DNA of 64,000 bases, taken from positions 124,001 to 188,000 of the forward strand of contig JAGWMJ010000005.1 of assembly GCA_028871815.1 (NCBI GenBank). Direction: 5' to 3'. This stretch comes from Armatimonadota bacterium (lineage in GTDB: Bacteria > Armatimonadota > Chthonomonadetes > Chthonomonadales > Chthonomonadaceae). The notes under the pieces are model-generated. The model was not told the DNA's origin. It was given only the letters and a program-made list of their open reading frames with translations, and searched no databases. The position numbers were made by a program, and so were the translations under genes. Positions 1 to 7,772 of this stretch are shown here, in pieces (the first letter of the stretch is position 1; every line of letters begins with the position of its first letter).

Positions 1-270
1 GTGCCATGGGTCACGATCCATCGCTGCCGACTTATCATGCCGTGACCGAGGCGCCATATAGGCCTCAACGCCGAGGAGCGGCTTGATCTTCTCTTCCGCG
101 CAAGCGATGTAGAATTCCGCCGCGCCGTACATAACTCCGTGATCGGTCAGCGCCAGCGCAGGCATGCCGAGTTGAGCGGCATGCCGGACCAGAGGCTTGA
201 TCCGGTTAGCGCCATCGAGGAGGCTGTATTCAGAGTGGCAGTGCAGATGGACGAACTGGCTGGAGGCCAT
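1..270 (-). CDS. dnaE: DNA polymerase III alpha subunit, N-terminal part (cut by window edge)
   Basis: This is the first 90 codons of the replicative DNA polymerase catalytic subunit; the rest lies beyond the left edge. The N-terminus MASSQFVHLHCHSEYSLLDG is the start of the PHP domain, with the metal-binding HLHCHSEYS motif at residues 8-16 and LTDHGVMYG at about 41-49, both standard in DnaE. The start is the ATG read leftward from 270, which leaves the usual short leader before the first PHP motif; no strong ribosome site is visible. It is co-oriented with the Eis-like gene upstream, with a 95-bp gap. Identity is secure from the motifs; whether it is DnaE1 or DnaE2/DnaE3 cannot be told from this fragment. 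Confidence 0.9.
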   Translation of the reverse strand, partial: MASSQFVHLHCHSEYSLLDGANRIKPLVRHAAQLGMPALALTDHGVMYGAAEFYIACAEEKIKPLLGVEAYMAPRSRHDKSAAMDRDPWH

Positions 271-365
271 TCAGCATCTCGATTCGTGGTTTTGGAGCGT
301 TTGCCCGCAGTTGCCGGCACGCACCCAATTGCATACCCTAAACCCGATTGGCGCCGGCACGCCTT

Positions 366-1541
366 TCAAAACGAATCGTGGATATTCATCGGAGGGCCGG
401 CGAGGGCGCGTTCCAGCGTCTCCCACGACGTTTGTTCGCTCACATGAACAAGCCCGGCATTGCGGAGTTCCATGAGCGATGGGCTTCCGTAGAATGCCTG
501 GCTCAGAGCACGAATATCGAGGCTCACCTGCGGATCGGCGTTCGTTGGCACGGCCGTCACGGCGCCACCCGAAAGCTCCACGCGCCAGCAGGCGTTGTTC
601 CACGGGCAAACGTCGTCGGTTATTTGTACATCAGCCGCGCCTTCAGCGTCGGTTAGCGGCTTCCAGCACCCAAAGGCGCCGGCCACATCCACCACGCGTC
701 CCATGGCGAGCGGCTCCAAACTGGTGTCGATTCCTATTTCGAAGTCGGTCATCCAGAGTGCGTCGTCTTCCGCGGCGTGCCAGCGGAAGCTGTCAGTCTG
801 CATATTATGTCGACGCATCAAGCCCAGCAGCGCACGCTTGGCCTGCAGGTTCAGCGCGATGAACTCTCCAACCCTGATACGGCTTCCTTCACCGCCCTTC
901 CAGGTTACATATCCCTCAACCGGCCCGCTTTGCGGATACCTGTAGGTATAGGTGAACGTGTCATCACTATCATCCAGCCGTTGCTGCCACAACTGCGCTC
1001 CACGGACCAGCATGCCACGATAGCGCGTGGCGTACTGGGCGTACGCCCGCTGAATCGCCGGCCGGTCATCCTCGCCGGCGAGTCGCACATGTTCCGTTTC
1101 GGGCACCAGTCGGAAGTGCCCGGCTGGCATGGTGTAGGTGCGCCGACGCCCTACCCACTCCCATCCAAGCCGGCGGTAGTAGCGATAGGCAAATGGAAAC
1201 AGGATGGAGACGGGCTGCCCAACCTCGCGCATGTGCTCCAGCGCCCGCTGCAATGCGGCGCGGGCGTATCCCTTTCCCCTCGAGGCAGGCAGGCAAACAA
1301 CATCGGCGATGCCGCCCATTCTGCACAAGGATCGCTCTCCAAAAACCTGCTCGAAGTCTATCACCACTGCTTTTGCCTGTAACCCGCAGTCATCCCACAC
1401 ACCGAACGTGGTTCGGTCGAGCGGCTGCGGTCCGCTGCCTGCGCCCTTTCGCATAAACCTGCGGTCGCCGAAGAAAAACGCCTGCGACGTCAGGCGTTCC
1501 GAATCGGTGGCTTCATCGTCCCGGACTTCGCGTACAATCAA
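366..1541 (-). CDS. Eis-like GNAT N-acetyltransferase
   Basis: This 391-residue protein resembles the Eis family, in which two GNAT folds are followed by an SCP2-like C-terminal domain; family members acetylate amines, including aminoglycosides. The acetyl-CoA loop is visible as LPASRGKGYARAAL near residues 84-97, followed by ILFPFAYRYYRRLGWEW, the usual Eis segment. The C-terminus runs to about residue 391, as is normal for the family. The start is a TTG at 1541: the reading frame meets a stop codon only a few codons upstream and no ATG lies between. Transcription runs away from the plus-strand promoter at 1566-1594, so the two may share a divergent regulatory region. The true substrate is unknown. 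Confidence 0.82.
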   Translation of the reverse strand: MIVREVRDDEATDSERLTSQAFFFGDRRFMRKGAGSGPQPLDRTTFGVWDDCGLQAKAVVIDFEQVFGERSLCRMGGIADVVCLPASRGKGYARAALQRALEHMREVGQPVSILFPFAYRYYRRLGWEWVGRRRTYTMPAGHFRLVPETEHVRLAGEDDRPAIQRAYAQYATRYRGMLVRGAQLWQQRLDDSDDTFTYTYRYPQSGPVEGYVTWKGGEGSRIRVGEFIALNLQAKRALLGLMRRHNMQTDSFRWHAAEDDALWMTDFEIGIDTSLEPLAMGRVVDVAGAFGCWKPLTDAEGAADVQITDDVCPWNNACWRVELSGGAVTAVPTNADPQVSLDIRALSQAFYGSPSLMELRNAGLVHVSEQTSWETLERALAGPPMNIHDSF

Positions 1542-1565
1542 GCCTGATGCTCACTTTCTGTGTTA

Positions 1566-1594
1566 TTGACTTGCGCCACAGAACCTGCGATAAT
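1566..1594 (+). promoter_or_regulatory. Sigma-70-type promoter
   Basis: A -35 TTGACT (1566-1571) and a -10 GATAAT (1589-1594) are separated by 17 bp. Transcription should start near 1601, immediately before an extended Shine-Dalgarno and an 11-codon ORF. Confidence 0.65.
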
Positions 1595-1628
1595 CCTGGC
1601 TGTGCGCGAAAGGAGGTGGTCGCAGAAC

Positions 1629-1664
1629 ATGAATGACTCTCGACGAGGTGATCGGGCGAGCTAG
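1629..1664 (+). CDS. Tiny ORF (11 codons), possible leader peptide
   Basis: The ORF encodes MNDSRRGDRAS. It is preceded by GAAAGGAGGTGGTC (about 1608-1621), which matches the full 16S anti-Shine-Dalgarno complement at 13 of 14 positions, and by a well-formed promoter. Its stop codon lies in the loop of a small hairpin (CGGGC at 1653-1657, GCCCG at 1664-1668, then TTTT), and a larger hairpin follows at 1712-1744. This arrangement suggests a leader or attenuator in which translation affects downstream folding. No obvious regulated gene follows directly; the next clear gene is mraZ about 670 bp later, behind its own promoter. That the peptide is made is inference. Confidence 0.4.
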   Translation: MNDSRRGDRAS

Positions 1665-1711
1665 CCCGTTTTAGCTTCGGTTATGAACGGATGGCCGTCC
1701 GGTCACCCGCA

Positions 1712-1744
1712 GGGCCCGCGAAGAGAACTTCTCTTTGCGGGCCC
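1712..1744 (+). terminator. Strong GC-rich hairpin, terminator or attenuator
   Basis: GGGCCCGCGAAGAGA (1712-1726) pairs with TCTCTTTGCGGGCCC (1730-1744) over 15 bp with one G-T wobble and a 3-nt loop. Only a weak T-run follows, so it may be an intrinsic terminator for the short leader transcript or a structural element. Confidence 0.5.
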
Positions 1745-2164
1745 CGTCCATTTGTGCCGGCGCATTATGATGGCGTCTCGGCAGTACACCAGGGCGTTGT
1801 TCGCCGCGCGCCTTCGCCACGTTGGCGTGCGGTAAAGCCACGGCGTATTGCTTTCGACCGGGATAGAGAAGACCAAACAGTGCGGACACGCGGCGGCAAT
1901 TCGGCATGCTGGCCGCCACATCGGTTCGAACCACGTATCGAGGCAGGCAACTTGAATGGTGCGAGTCGCCCACGGGACCGGGTCGTTCGGCGTCACCAGA
2001 GCAGCGACGGAGATTTGCATGCCCCGCCGCTGGGGCATGAATAAGCCGAAGAGGCGTCCGGGCAGCTCAGTCACGGTGTTGCAGCACCTGGTGCGTCAGT
2101 TGCTTTGAGGTCCAAAATGGGCTTACTCCACGTCGGCCGCAAGCGGCACCGGCTTAGCTGGTAA

Positions 2165-2194
2165 GAATCTCTTAAAAAACATTACGAATCTCTT
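2165..2194 (+). repeat. Direct repeat pair GAATCTCTT at the mraZ promoter
   Basis: Identical 9-mers lie at 2165-2173 and 2186-2194, 21 bp apart start to start (two helical turns); the second touches the -35 box of the mraZ promoter. This is the geometry of an operator. The classical MraZ boxes (TGGGN at 10-bp spacing) are not evident here. Confidence 0.4.
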
Positions 2195-2221
2195 GACTCG
2201 CCCGGTGCCGCGCAGTAACCT
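2193..2221 (+). promoter_or_regulatory. Putative mraZ / dcw promoter
   Basis: TTGACT (2193-2198) and TAACCT (2216-2221) are separated by 17 bp, placing the transcript start near 2228, about 100 nt before the chosen mraZ start. It is the only good promoter seen upstream of the early dcw genes. Confidence 0.55.
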
Positions 2222-2331
2222 ATGGTCGTCGGTGGGTGCATATCCCTGAATATCGTTCAGCCTGCGGGGAAAAGCACATCGATTGTGGGAAATCCGCCCA
2301 AAAGGCCGTTCTGCGTCTAATGCCATCATCG

Positions 2332-2766
2332 ATGTCATATCTCCTATTCGAGGGGGCGTTCGCCGCCTCTTTGGACGACCGGAGCCGCCTTACTATTCCT
2401 GAGGCATTCCGTTCTCAGTTGGGCCGCGAGGTGATAGTGGTGGCGGCCGCTGGAGCCACTGTACGAGTTTACCCTGCCGAAGCCCATGACGCATTAGCAG
2501 CGGCAGCCGCTGCCGACATCAGCAACCCGTTTGCCTTCGTCTCTTGCAGCCTCACCAGGACCGCAGTTGACAGCGTAGGTCGAATGCTGATTCAGGCGCC
2601 GATGGTGGCCTGGCTGCATCTTCGGTTCGACGAATCGGGGCCGGCGGAAAAAGTTATCGTCGCAGGAGGTGCCGGCTGCGTCACTCTGATCTCGAATGCT
2701 GGCTGGCGCGGATTGGCGAGCACGTTCGGCATACCGGCGGCAGTGGCCTCTGCCGCGAGCGGATAG
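2332..2766 (+). CDS. mraZ: MraZ, dcw-cluster transcriptional regulator
   Basis: MraZ is the DNA-binding regulator usually encoded first in the division and cell-wall cluster. The 144-residue product carries two copies of the MraZ/AbrB-like signature: ASLDDRSRLTIPEAFR near residues 11-26 and AVDSVGRMLIQAP near 79-91. The second is divergent from the usual DxxGRxxxP. The start is uncertain: ATG 2332 (MSYLLFEGAF) aligns best with the family, but ATG 2320 or GTG 2236 are in frame and none has a good ribosome site. It lies 9 bp before rsmH and its promoter carries the GAATCTCTT pair, so autoregulation is plausible. Confidence 0.8.
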   Translation: MSYLLFEGAFAASLDDRSRLTIPEAFRSQLGREVIVVAAAGATVRVYPAEAHDALAAAAAADISNPFAFVSCSLTRTAVDSVGRMLIQAPMVAWLHLRFDESGPAEKVIVAGGAGCVTLISNAGWRGLASTFGIPAAVASAASG

Positions 2767-2775
2767 GATGAAGCC

Positions 2776-3741
2776 GTGCCACGTCACCATGTGCCGGTGC
2801 TGCCAGGCGAAGCGATGGACCTATTGGGCCTGCAACCTGGAGGAGCGGCTCTCGACGCCACGGTTGGTGATGGTGGCCACGCGCGGCTCATGTGGGATGC
2901 AATCGGAAGACAGGGGCGCTTTGTGGGCATAGATGTCGATAAGATGGTCTCCGAGGCGATAAGTACCGAGATGCGGCAACACGTGGCGAACGCCGACATG
3001 CTCACCGGCAACTTTGGCGACCTGGAGAGCCTCGTGCTGGGACTGCGCGACGGCGCGACGCTTCGCTTCGACGCCGTTTTGTTCGACCTGGGCTGGCGGG
3101 TCGGCCAGCTGGAGAGCGTGCCCGGGCTGAGCCTCTCCGGCGCCGATTCACCACTCGACATGCGTCTTGCCGGTGAAAATGGAGCGGAGAGCGCCGCAGA
3201 ACTGCTGGCAACGATGCCTGAGGACGAAATCAGCGAGATGCTGGCCTCAAACTCGGATGAGCGGTTTGCCGGACCGATCGCGGCGGCAATCGTTCGGCAA
3301 CGACGCGCCGGAGCGCCAATAACTACGGCCGGCGACCTTTGCCGCCTGGTTATGGAGGCGGTTCCCCGCCGGGCATGGCCGAAGCGTACCCATGTCGCTA
3401 CAAAAACTTTTTCGGCGCTTCGCATTCTTGTGAACCGTGAGCTTGAGATGCTCCGGCGCGGAGTGCTGGCGGCAGCGCAGCGCCTGGCGTCCGGAGGCAC
3501 TTTGGTGGTCATTGCTTTTCACGGTACCGAAGACCGTATCGTGAAGCAGCTATTTCGGGAGATGAGCGGCGTCACAAGCGGAACGCAAACCGCAGCAGCG
3601 TTTCGGCTCCTGACGCCGCATGTAGTACACCCGCTGCGGGAGGAGACGCTTCGCAACCGCAGGAGCAGAAGCGCCAGGTTGCGAGCTATTCGACGCCGAC
3701 CAATGATGGGCGAGGAGAATCCAGGATGTCACCCGCAGTAA
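2776..3741 (+). CDS. rsmH: 16S rRNA (cytosine(1402)-N(4))-methyltransferase
   Basis: RsmH (MraW) methylates C1402 of 16S rRNA using S-adenosylmethionine. The 321-residue frame begins HHVPVL, and the SAM site reads ATVGDGGHARLMWDAI near residues 28-43 (family consensus TLGGGGH). TFSALRILVNREL near 213-225, VVIAFHGTEDRIVKQLF near 245-261 and RRSRSARLRAI are the usual C-terminal motifs. The middle block reads DLGWRVGQLESVPGLSLS where most homologues have DLGVSSPQLD and GFSF, so the protein is a divergent member. The start is GTG 2776. It overlaps the next gene by 16 bp. Confidence 0.87.
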   Translation: MPRHHVPVLPGEAMDLLGLQPGGAALDATVGDGGHARLMWDAIGRQGRFVGIDVDKMVSEAISTEMRQHVANADMLTGNFGDLESLVLGLRDGATLRFDAVLFDLGWRVGQLESVPGLSLSGADSPLDMRLAGENGAESAAELLATMPEDEISEMLASNSDERFAGPIAAAIVRQRRAGAPITTAGDLCRLVMEAVPRRAWPKRTHVATKTFSALRILVNRELEMLRRGVLAAAQRLASGGTLVVIAFHGTEDRIVKQLFREMSGVTSGTQTAAAFRLLTPHVVHPLREETLRNRRSRSARLRAIRRRPMMGEENPGCHPQ

Positions 3742-4121
3742 ACCACGCAACCGCTGTATCTCGGCCGTCCGTTCACGCACAGCTCGAACCGTCGCTTGTC
3801 GAGACGAATAGTCACACGCAAGCAATGTGGGCACAGCGTCGGTCCGAAGGGCTCCATCGTGATCGCCTCGGAAAGATTGCTATTGTCGTTGTTGCAGTGG
3901 TCGCGGGAGCGTTCGTGAGGATGAACGGTAGCGCGATAGCGCGCAGCCAGACACAGCGTGGTATTCAGCTTCGCCGGCAGTTGTTGGTGGCCGGCTTCCA
4001 GCTTGCCAATCTGCAGGCGCGTCAGGCGCACATCCTCTCGCCGGCCGGCGTCGCACAGTTGGCTGTTGACCACGGCATGGCTCCGGCAGATCCCGCTGCC
4101 AGCGTGCGCATCGGCAGGTAG
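3726..4121 (+). CDS. FtsL-like small bitopic division protein
   Basis: This 131-residue protein has a basic cytoplasmic stretch, one membrane segment at about residues 49-64 (KIAIVVVAVVAGAFV) and a periplasmic part with a short heptad-like region (RRQLLVAGFQLANLQARQ). That is the plan of FtsL, which bridges FtsI/FtsW and DivIC/FtsQ. Sequence similarity to FtsL is always low, so the call rests on topology and its place between rsmH and ftsI. A GAGGAGA ribosome site precedes ATG 3726, which lies inside the rsmH end. Confidence 0.65.
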   Translation: MSPAVNHATAVSRPSVHAQLEPSLVETNSHTQAMWAQRRSEGLHRDRLGKIAIVVVAVVAGAFVRMNGSAIARSQTQRGIQLRRQLLVAGFQLANLQARQAHILSPAGVAQLAVDHGMAPADPAASVRIGR

Positions 4122-4133
4122 ACGACGCCACCA

Positions 4134-6050
4134 ATGAACACGCCCCTGCGCCGAGGAGAACCTCGCACACGCCTCAAGCTGGTTCACCGCGCCCTGATCG
4201 GCGGCGGTGTGGTCCTGTTAGTGCGCCTTTCCGTACTTCAGGGCGTTCGCGGCCTGGCCTACCGTGCTGCCATCCGGCCGCAGCGCATCATTCTTGAGCC
4301 AACACACGGCTCGATTGTGGATCGAAATGGCGTGATTCTGGCTCAAAGCCTATACGATGGCACGCTTGCGTTCGACCCGAGTGTGGTGCTGGCACGCCCG
4401 AAAAAGCCCGTGGAAGCACGAAGGTTCGATGCTCGCCTTCTGGCCAGTGCCTACCGCGTGGCGTCGATCGCTCATATGACGCCCATTGAGGTTCAGCAAG
4501 CGATGGATGCCGCATACCGGAGCGCGGCTGCATATCGGACCGCCGCCAAACACCAGGAATTGCGGTTCGTTCCGATCCGAAGGCATTTGAGCATCAACCA
4601 GCGGCAAGAAATCGAGACGTCTCGCCCGCGGCTACTGGGATTCGGCGTTGTCGACGGCACCGTGCGCACCTACTCGCTCGGCCCGGATGCGGCTCAGGTC
4701 GTTGGGTGGATCGATGGCCAGCATCGTCCGGTACTCGGTCTTGAAGAAACGGAACGGAGCGTTCTGGACGGGCGTGCCGGAATGTGCCTGGCGTATACCG
4801 ATCCCAGAGGTGACGAGATCCCGGGGACGCGGCGGGCGTTCACTCCCATGGTTCAAGGAGAGAACGTTCAAACCACGCTGGATGCCAGGATTCAGCGAGC
4901 GGCCGCAGCTGCAGCTTCGCGCGTCTATTCGGAGTACCACCCCAAAGGTGTAGCGGTCATCGTACTTGCGCCAACTACGGGCAGCGTACTGGGCCTCGCC
5001 GACATGCCAACCTTTGATCCCAACAGCACGGCACCTTCGGCTCGGACCCAGTCGGAGATGCGAGAGCGTGCGACATGCCAGCTCATCGAGCCCGGCAGCG
5101 TGATGAAGCCTCTGACCATGGCGGCGGCCTGGGACGCCGGCGCAGTGAACGCCTCCAGCCGGTTCCTCTGCACGGGCGTAACCGAGATTGGTGGGCGGGC
5201 GCTGCACTGCGTCCTGGAGGGAGCCCGCTTTGCTCACGGCCACGGACTGCTCAGCTGCGCCGGTATCGTCACCTATTCGTGCAACATCGGTGCGGCTCAC
5301 GTAGCGCTTCTCCTTGGCGGCCGCAAGCTGGATCAGGATTTTCGTGCATTTGGCCTGTACCAAAACGCGGGTCTGGGGTTGCCCTACGAGGCAACCGGGT
5401 TCTGGTCGCTGGTGCCCAAAGACCCGCAACCCTATGCGCCAGTCAAGGTTGCGCGAGCCGCATTCGGGCAATCTGTAGTCATAACGCCGTTTGCGCTCAT
5501 TCGCGGTTTTTCCACTATCGCGAATGATGGCGTGGCGATGCGAAGCCGAATTGTCCGCGCGTTGACGGATCTCAACGGCCAGGTGGTGCGCCGATTTCCA
5601 CCCGTCACGGAGGGCCGGGTGATATCGAGCTCCACCGCTGATGCCATCCGCCAGATGATGGTGGATGTGATAACGCGAGGAACAGGCCGTGCCGCCAGCG
5701 TCTACGGCTACATATGCGCCGGCAAGACGGGCACCGCCAACAAGTACCACGCTGGGCAGTACATCTCCAGCTTCGGAGGCTTTCTTCCCGCCGGTCCTCA
5801 CTCTACGCCACGAGCCGCAATCTACGTGATGGTAGACGAGCCCCAGGGGGCGCACTTCGGCGCGGAGGTCGCAGCCCCGGCGTGGCAGCAGCTGGCATCG
5901 CAGGTTATGACGATCCTCAACGTGCCGAGAGACGATCCGGATGGATCGCAGTTCCGCGCGGCTCATGGCGGCTCCGCACCGCCATCGGATGCCGCTTTGG
6001 CACAGAGCTCGCCTGCCGAACACAACTTGCCGACGGATTCCGCCGGCTAA
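4134..6050 (+). CDS. ftsI: FtsI-type class B penicillin-binding protein (septal transpeptidase)
   Basis: The 638-residue protein cross-links peptidoglycan at the septum. It has an N-terminal membrane anchor at about residues 18-36, a dimerisation domain beginning EPTHGSIVDRNG near 55, and the transpeptidase domain. All three active-site motifs are present: S322-V-M-K325, S382-C-N384 and K531-T-G533. The length is slightly above the E. coli protein (588). It lies 12 bp after the FtsL-like gene and is followed by a hairpin with T-rich tail at 6093-6145. Position and motifs support FtsI rather than a Spo-type paralogue. Confidence 0.9.
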   Translation: MNTPLRRGEPRTRLKLVHRALIGGGVVLLVRLSVLQGVRGLAYRAAIRPQRIILEPTHGSIVDRNGVILAQSLYDGTLAFDPSVVLARPKKPVEARRFDARLLASAYRVASIAHMTPIEVQQAMDAAYRSAAAYRTAAKHQELRFVPIRRHLSINQRQEIETSRPRLLGFGVVDGTVRTYSLGPDAAQVVGWIDGQHRPVLGLEETERSVLDGRAGMCLAYTDPRGDEIPGTRRAFTPMVQGENVQTTLDARIQRAAAAAASRVYSEYHPKGVAVIVLAPTTGSVLGLADMPTFDPNSTAPSARTQSEMRERATCQLIEPGSVMKPLTMAAAWDAGAVNASSRFLCTGVTEIGGRALHCVLEGARFAHGHGLLSCAGIVTYSCNIGAAHVALLLGGRKLDQDFRAFGLYQNAGLGLPYEATGFWSLVPKDPQPYAPVKVARAAFGQSVVITPFALIRGFSTIANDGVAMRSRIVRALTDLNGQVVRRFPPVTEGRVISSSTADAIRQMMVDVITRGTGRAASVYGYICAGKTGTANKYHAGQYISSFGGFLPAGPHSTPRAAIYVMVDEPQGAHFGAEVAAPAWQQLASQVMTILNVPRDDPDGSQFRAAHGGSAPPSDAALAQSSPAEHNLPTDSAG

Positions 6051-6092
6051 CGATTCCACGCGAAACATTGCTTCCGGTCAACGCGTGGACTT

Positions 6093-6145
6093 GCGGGGTC
6101 ATGATGGCAATAACATGCCGGAGGAAACATGACCCCGCTTTCTTT
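6093..6145 (+). terminator. Inverted repeat with T-rich tail after ftsI
   Basis: GCGGGGTCATG (6093-6103) is perfectly repeated in inverted form at 6128-6138, followed by TTTCTTT. The 24-nt loop contains a smaller GGCA/TGCC stem. This looks like an intrinsic terminator that splits the dcw cluster. A TAGTAT -10-like box lies at 6161-6166, but without a convincing -35. Confidence 0.5.
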
Positions 6146-6226
6146 CCCGTGCGGATACAGTAGTATACGGCATAGCGCAAGTGGATATCGAGTACTGAAT
6201 CAGGCACAGACGCACGAGGTTTCGCA

Positions 6227-7771
6227 ATGACCTTTGCCGGAGCCGGCCCAACCAGATCGCTTCGAGAACTGCTGGCGGAGTTGCCGGCGTACTGGCTGGA
6301 GGGCAGCGACGCCACCACCATAGCAAGCATAACGCATGACTCACGAGAGGTAAGTCCCGGCAGCCTGTTTGTATGCCTGCAAGGCCAACACGCCGATGGT
6401 CACGAGTTCGTTGAGAGTGCAGTGGCCGCCGGCGCGGTTGGTATAGTATGCGCCAGTGACGCCGACCTGCGTCCGGTTGGCGTCCCGCTGGTTCGAACGC
6501 CGGATACGCGCCTGGCGCTTGCGCTGATGTCGGCCGCATTTCACGGCTGGCCGGCCAGGCATCTGACGATAACGGGCGTGACGGGCACGAACGGTAAAAC
6601 GACCACCACGCGGATGCTGGCCCACATCCTGCGGGAATCCGGCTTCAAAGCCGCCACCATTGGTACGCTCGGCGCGGAGTGCGATGGCATTCCACTACCG
6701 AGCCAACACACAACGCCCGAGGCTGACACACTCCAGGCGCTCCTGGCCGAAATGGTGACGCGTGGCGCGGAACACGTTGTCATGGAGGTGTCGTCCCATG
6801 CGCTCGATCAGCGCCGCACCGATGGCATACCATTTGCCTGCGGCATATTTACCAACCTGACGCAAGACCACCTCGATTACCATGCCAACATGGAGGCCTA
6901 CCTGTCTGCGAAAGCGCGTCTGTTTACGGAGTATCCCACACGTTACGGGCCGGCAGGTCGGACGTTCGCCGGCGTGATCAACACTGCCGACTGGCCGGGG
7001 CTGGACCTGGTTGCGCGATCACGTGGTGATGTTTTGACCTTCACCACTGGCGAGAATCCGGCCAACCTCACGGCTCGAGATGCGCACTACGGTTCGGCAC
7101 GCACCCGCTTCACGGCAGTTTACCAAACCGGCAGATCGCCTGCTGAAGCGCTCGTGGAGCTGCCGGTCGGCGGCGCGTTCCAGGTTGGAAACGCGCTGGC
7201 AGCCATCGGCGCCGCCATCAAGCTTGGCATCGATCTGACGCCGGCTGCCCAGGCGCTTGCCACACTGCCGGCGCCGCCCGGCCGCTTTGAAAGTGTTGCT
7301 ACCGGCGGGCTCGGCTTCGGCGTGATCGTGGACTACGCCCATACGCCCGATGGACTCCAGAACCTGATCACCGGTGCGCGGGCGCTCATGCCCAGGCGAA
7401 TCCTGTTGGTTTTCGGCTGCGGCGGCGATCGGGACCGCACCAAGCGTCCGATTATGGGTCGCATCGCGGCTGAAGGATCTGACCTCGTTATTGTCACCTC
7501 CGACAATCCGCGGACAGAGGACCCGGGCGCAATTATTCGTGAGATCGAGCCTGGTTTTCGCGAGTCCGTGCGCACGCCGGACGCTATTCGCATTGAACCG
7601 GAACGCCGTGCAGCGATTCAGTGGGCGATTGCGGAGGCCCAGCCCGGTGACCTGGTGCTTATTGCGGGCAAGGGACACGAAGACTACCAGATTGTCGGTA
7701 CTGAAAAACTGCCGTTTGATGACCGCAAAGTTGCAAGTGAAATGCTCGCGGCACGCCAAGGTGGCGGCTGA
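6227..7771 (+). CDS. murE: UDP-N-acetylmuramoyl-tripeptide synthetase (meso-DAP type)
   Basis: MurE adds the third amino acid to the UDP-MurNAc dipeptide in the cytoplasm. The 514-residue protein shows the Mur-ligase ATP loop GTNGKTTTT at residues 120-128, NTTPEA-like TTPEADTLQALL, and the MEVSSHALDQ and HLDYH motifs. The substrate loop reads DNPR at about 426-429, which in this family selects meso-diaminopimelate over lysine, so the peptidoglycan is predicted to be DAP type. It is the first gene after the hairpin at 6093, so it may have its own promoter. Its stop lies 1 bp before the GTG of murF. Confidence 0.93.
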   Translation: MTFAGAGPTRSLRELLAELPAYWLEGSDATTIASITHDSREVSPGSLFVCLQGQHADGHEFVESAVAAGAVGIVCASDADLRPVGVPLVRTPDTRLALALMSAAFHGWPARHLTITGVTGTNGKTTTTRMLAHILRESGFKAATIGTLGAECDGIPLPSQHTTPEADTLQALLAEMVTRGAEHVVMEVSSHALDQRRTDGIPFACGIFTNLTQDHLDYHANMEAYLSAKARLFTEYPTRYGPAGRTFAGVINTADWPGLDLVARSRGDVLTFTTGENPANLTARDAHYGSARTRFTAVYQTGRSPAEALVELPVGGAFQVGNALAAIGAAIKLGIDLTPAAQALATLPAPPGRFESVATGGLGFGVIVDYAHTPDGLQNLITGARALMPRRILLVFGCGGDRDRTKRPIMGRIAAEGSDLVIVTSDNPRTEDPGAIIREIEPGFRESVRTPDAIRIEPERRAAIQWAIAEAQPGDLVLIAGKGHEDYQIVGTEKLPFDDRKVASEMLAARQGGG

Positions 7772-7772
7772 C

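Larger units (their letters stand above)
1542..2331. other. Long intergenic region between eis-like gene and mraZ
   Basis: Beyond the promoter, tiny ORF and hairpin listed separately, 1745-2160 has no gene I can support. A minus-strand frame at 1703-2074 (123 codons) and a plus-strand 50-codon frame at 1683-1835 are open, but both run through the hairpin, lack ribosome sites and show no recognisable domain. 2160-2331 holds the mraZ promoter and two direct GAATCTCTT repeats. Confidence 0.5.

Noticed and set aside
1683-1835. 50-codon ORF after the leader hairpin
   Set aside because: It runs through the 15-bp hairpin, has no ribosome site and no recognisable features.
1920-1945. tRNA T-arm-like GGTTCGAACC
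   Set aside because: No acceptor or anticodon stem could be found around it.
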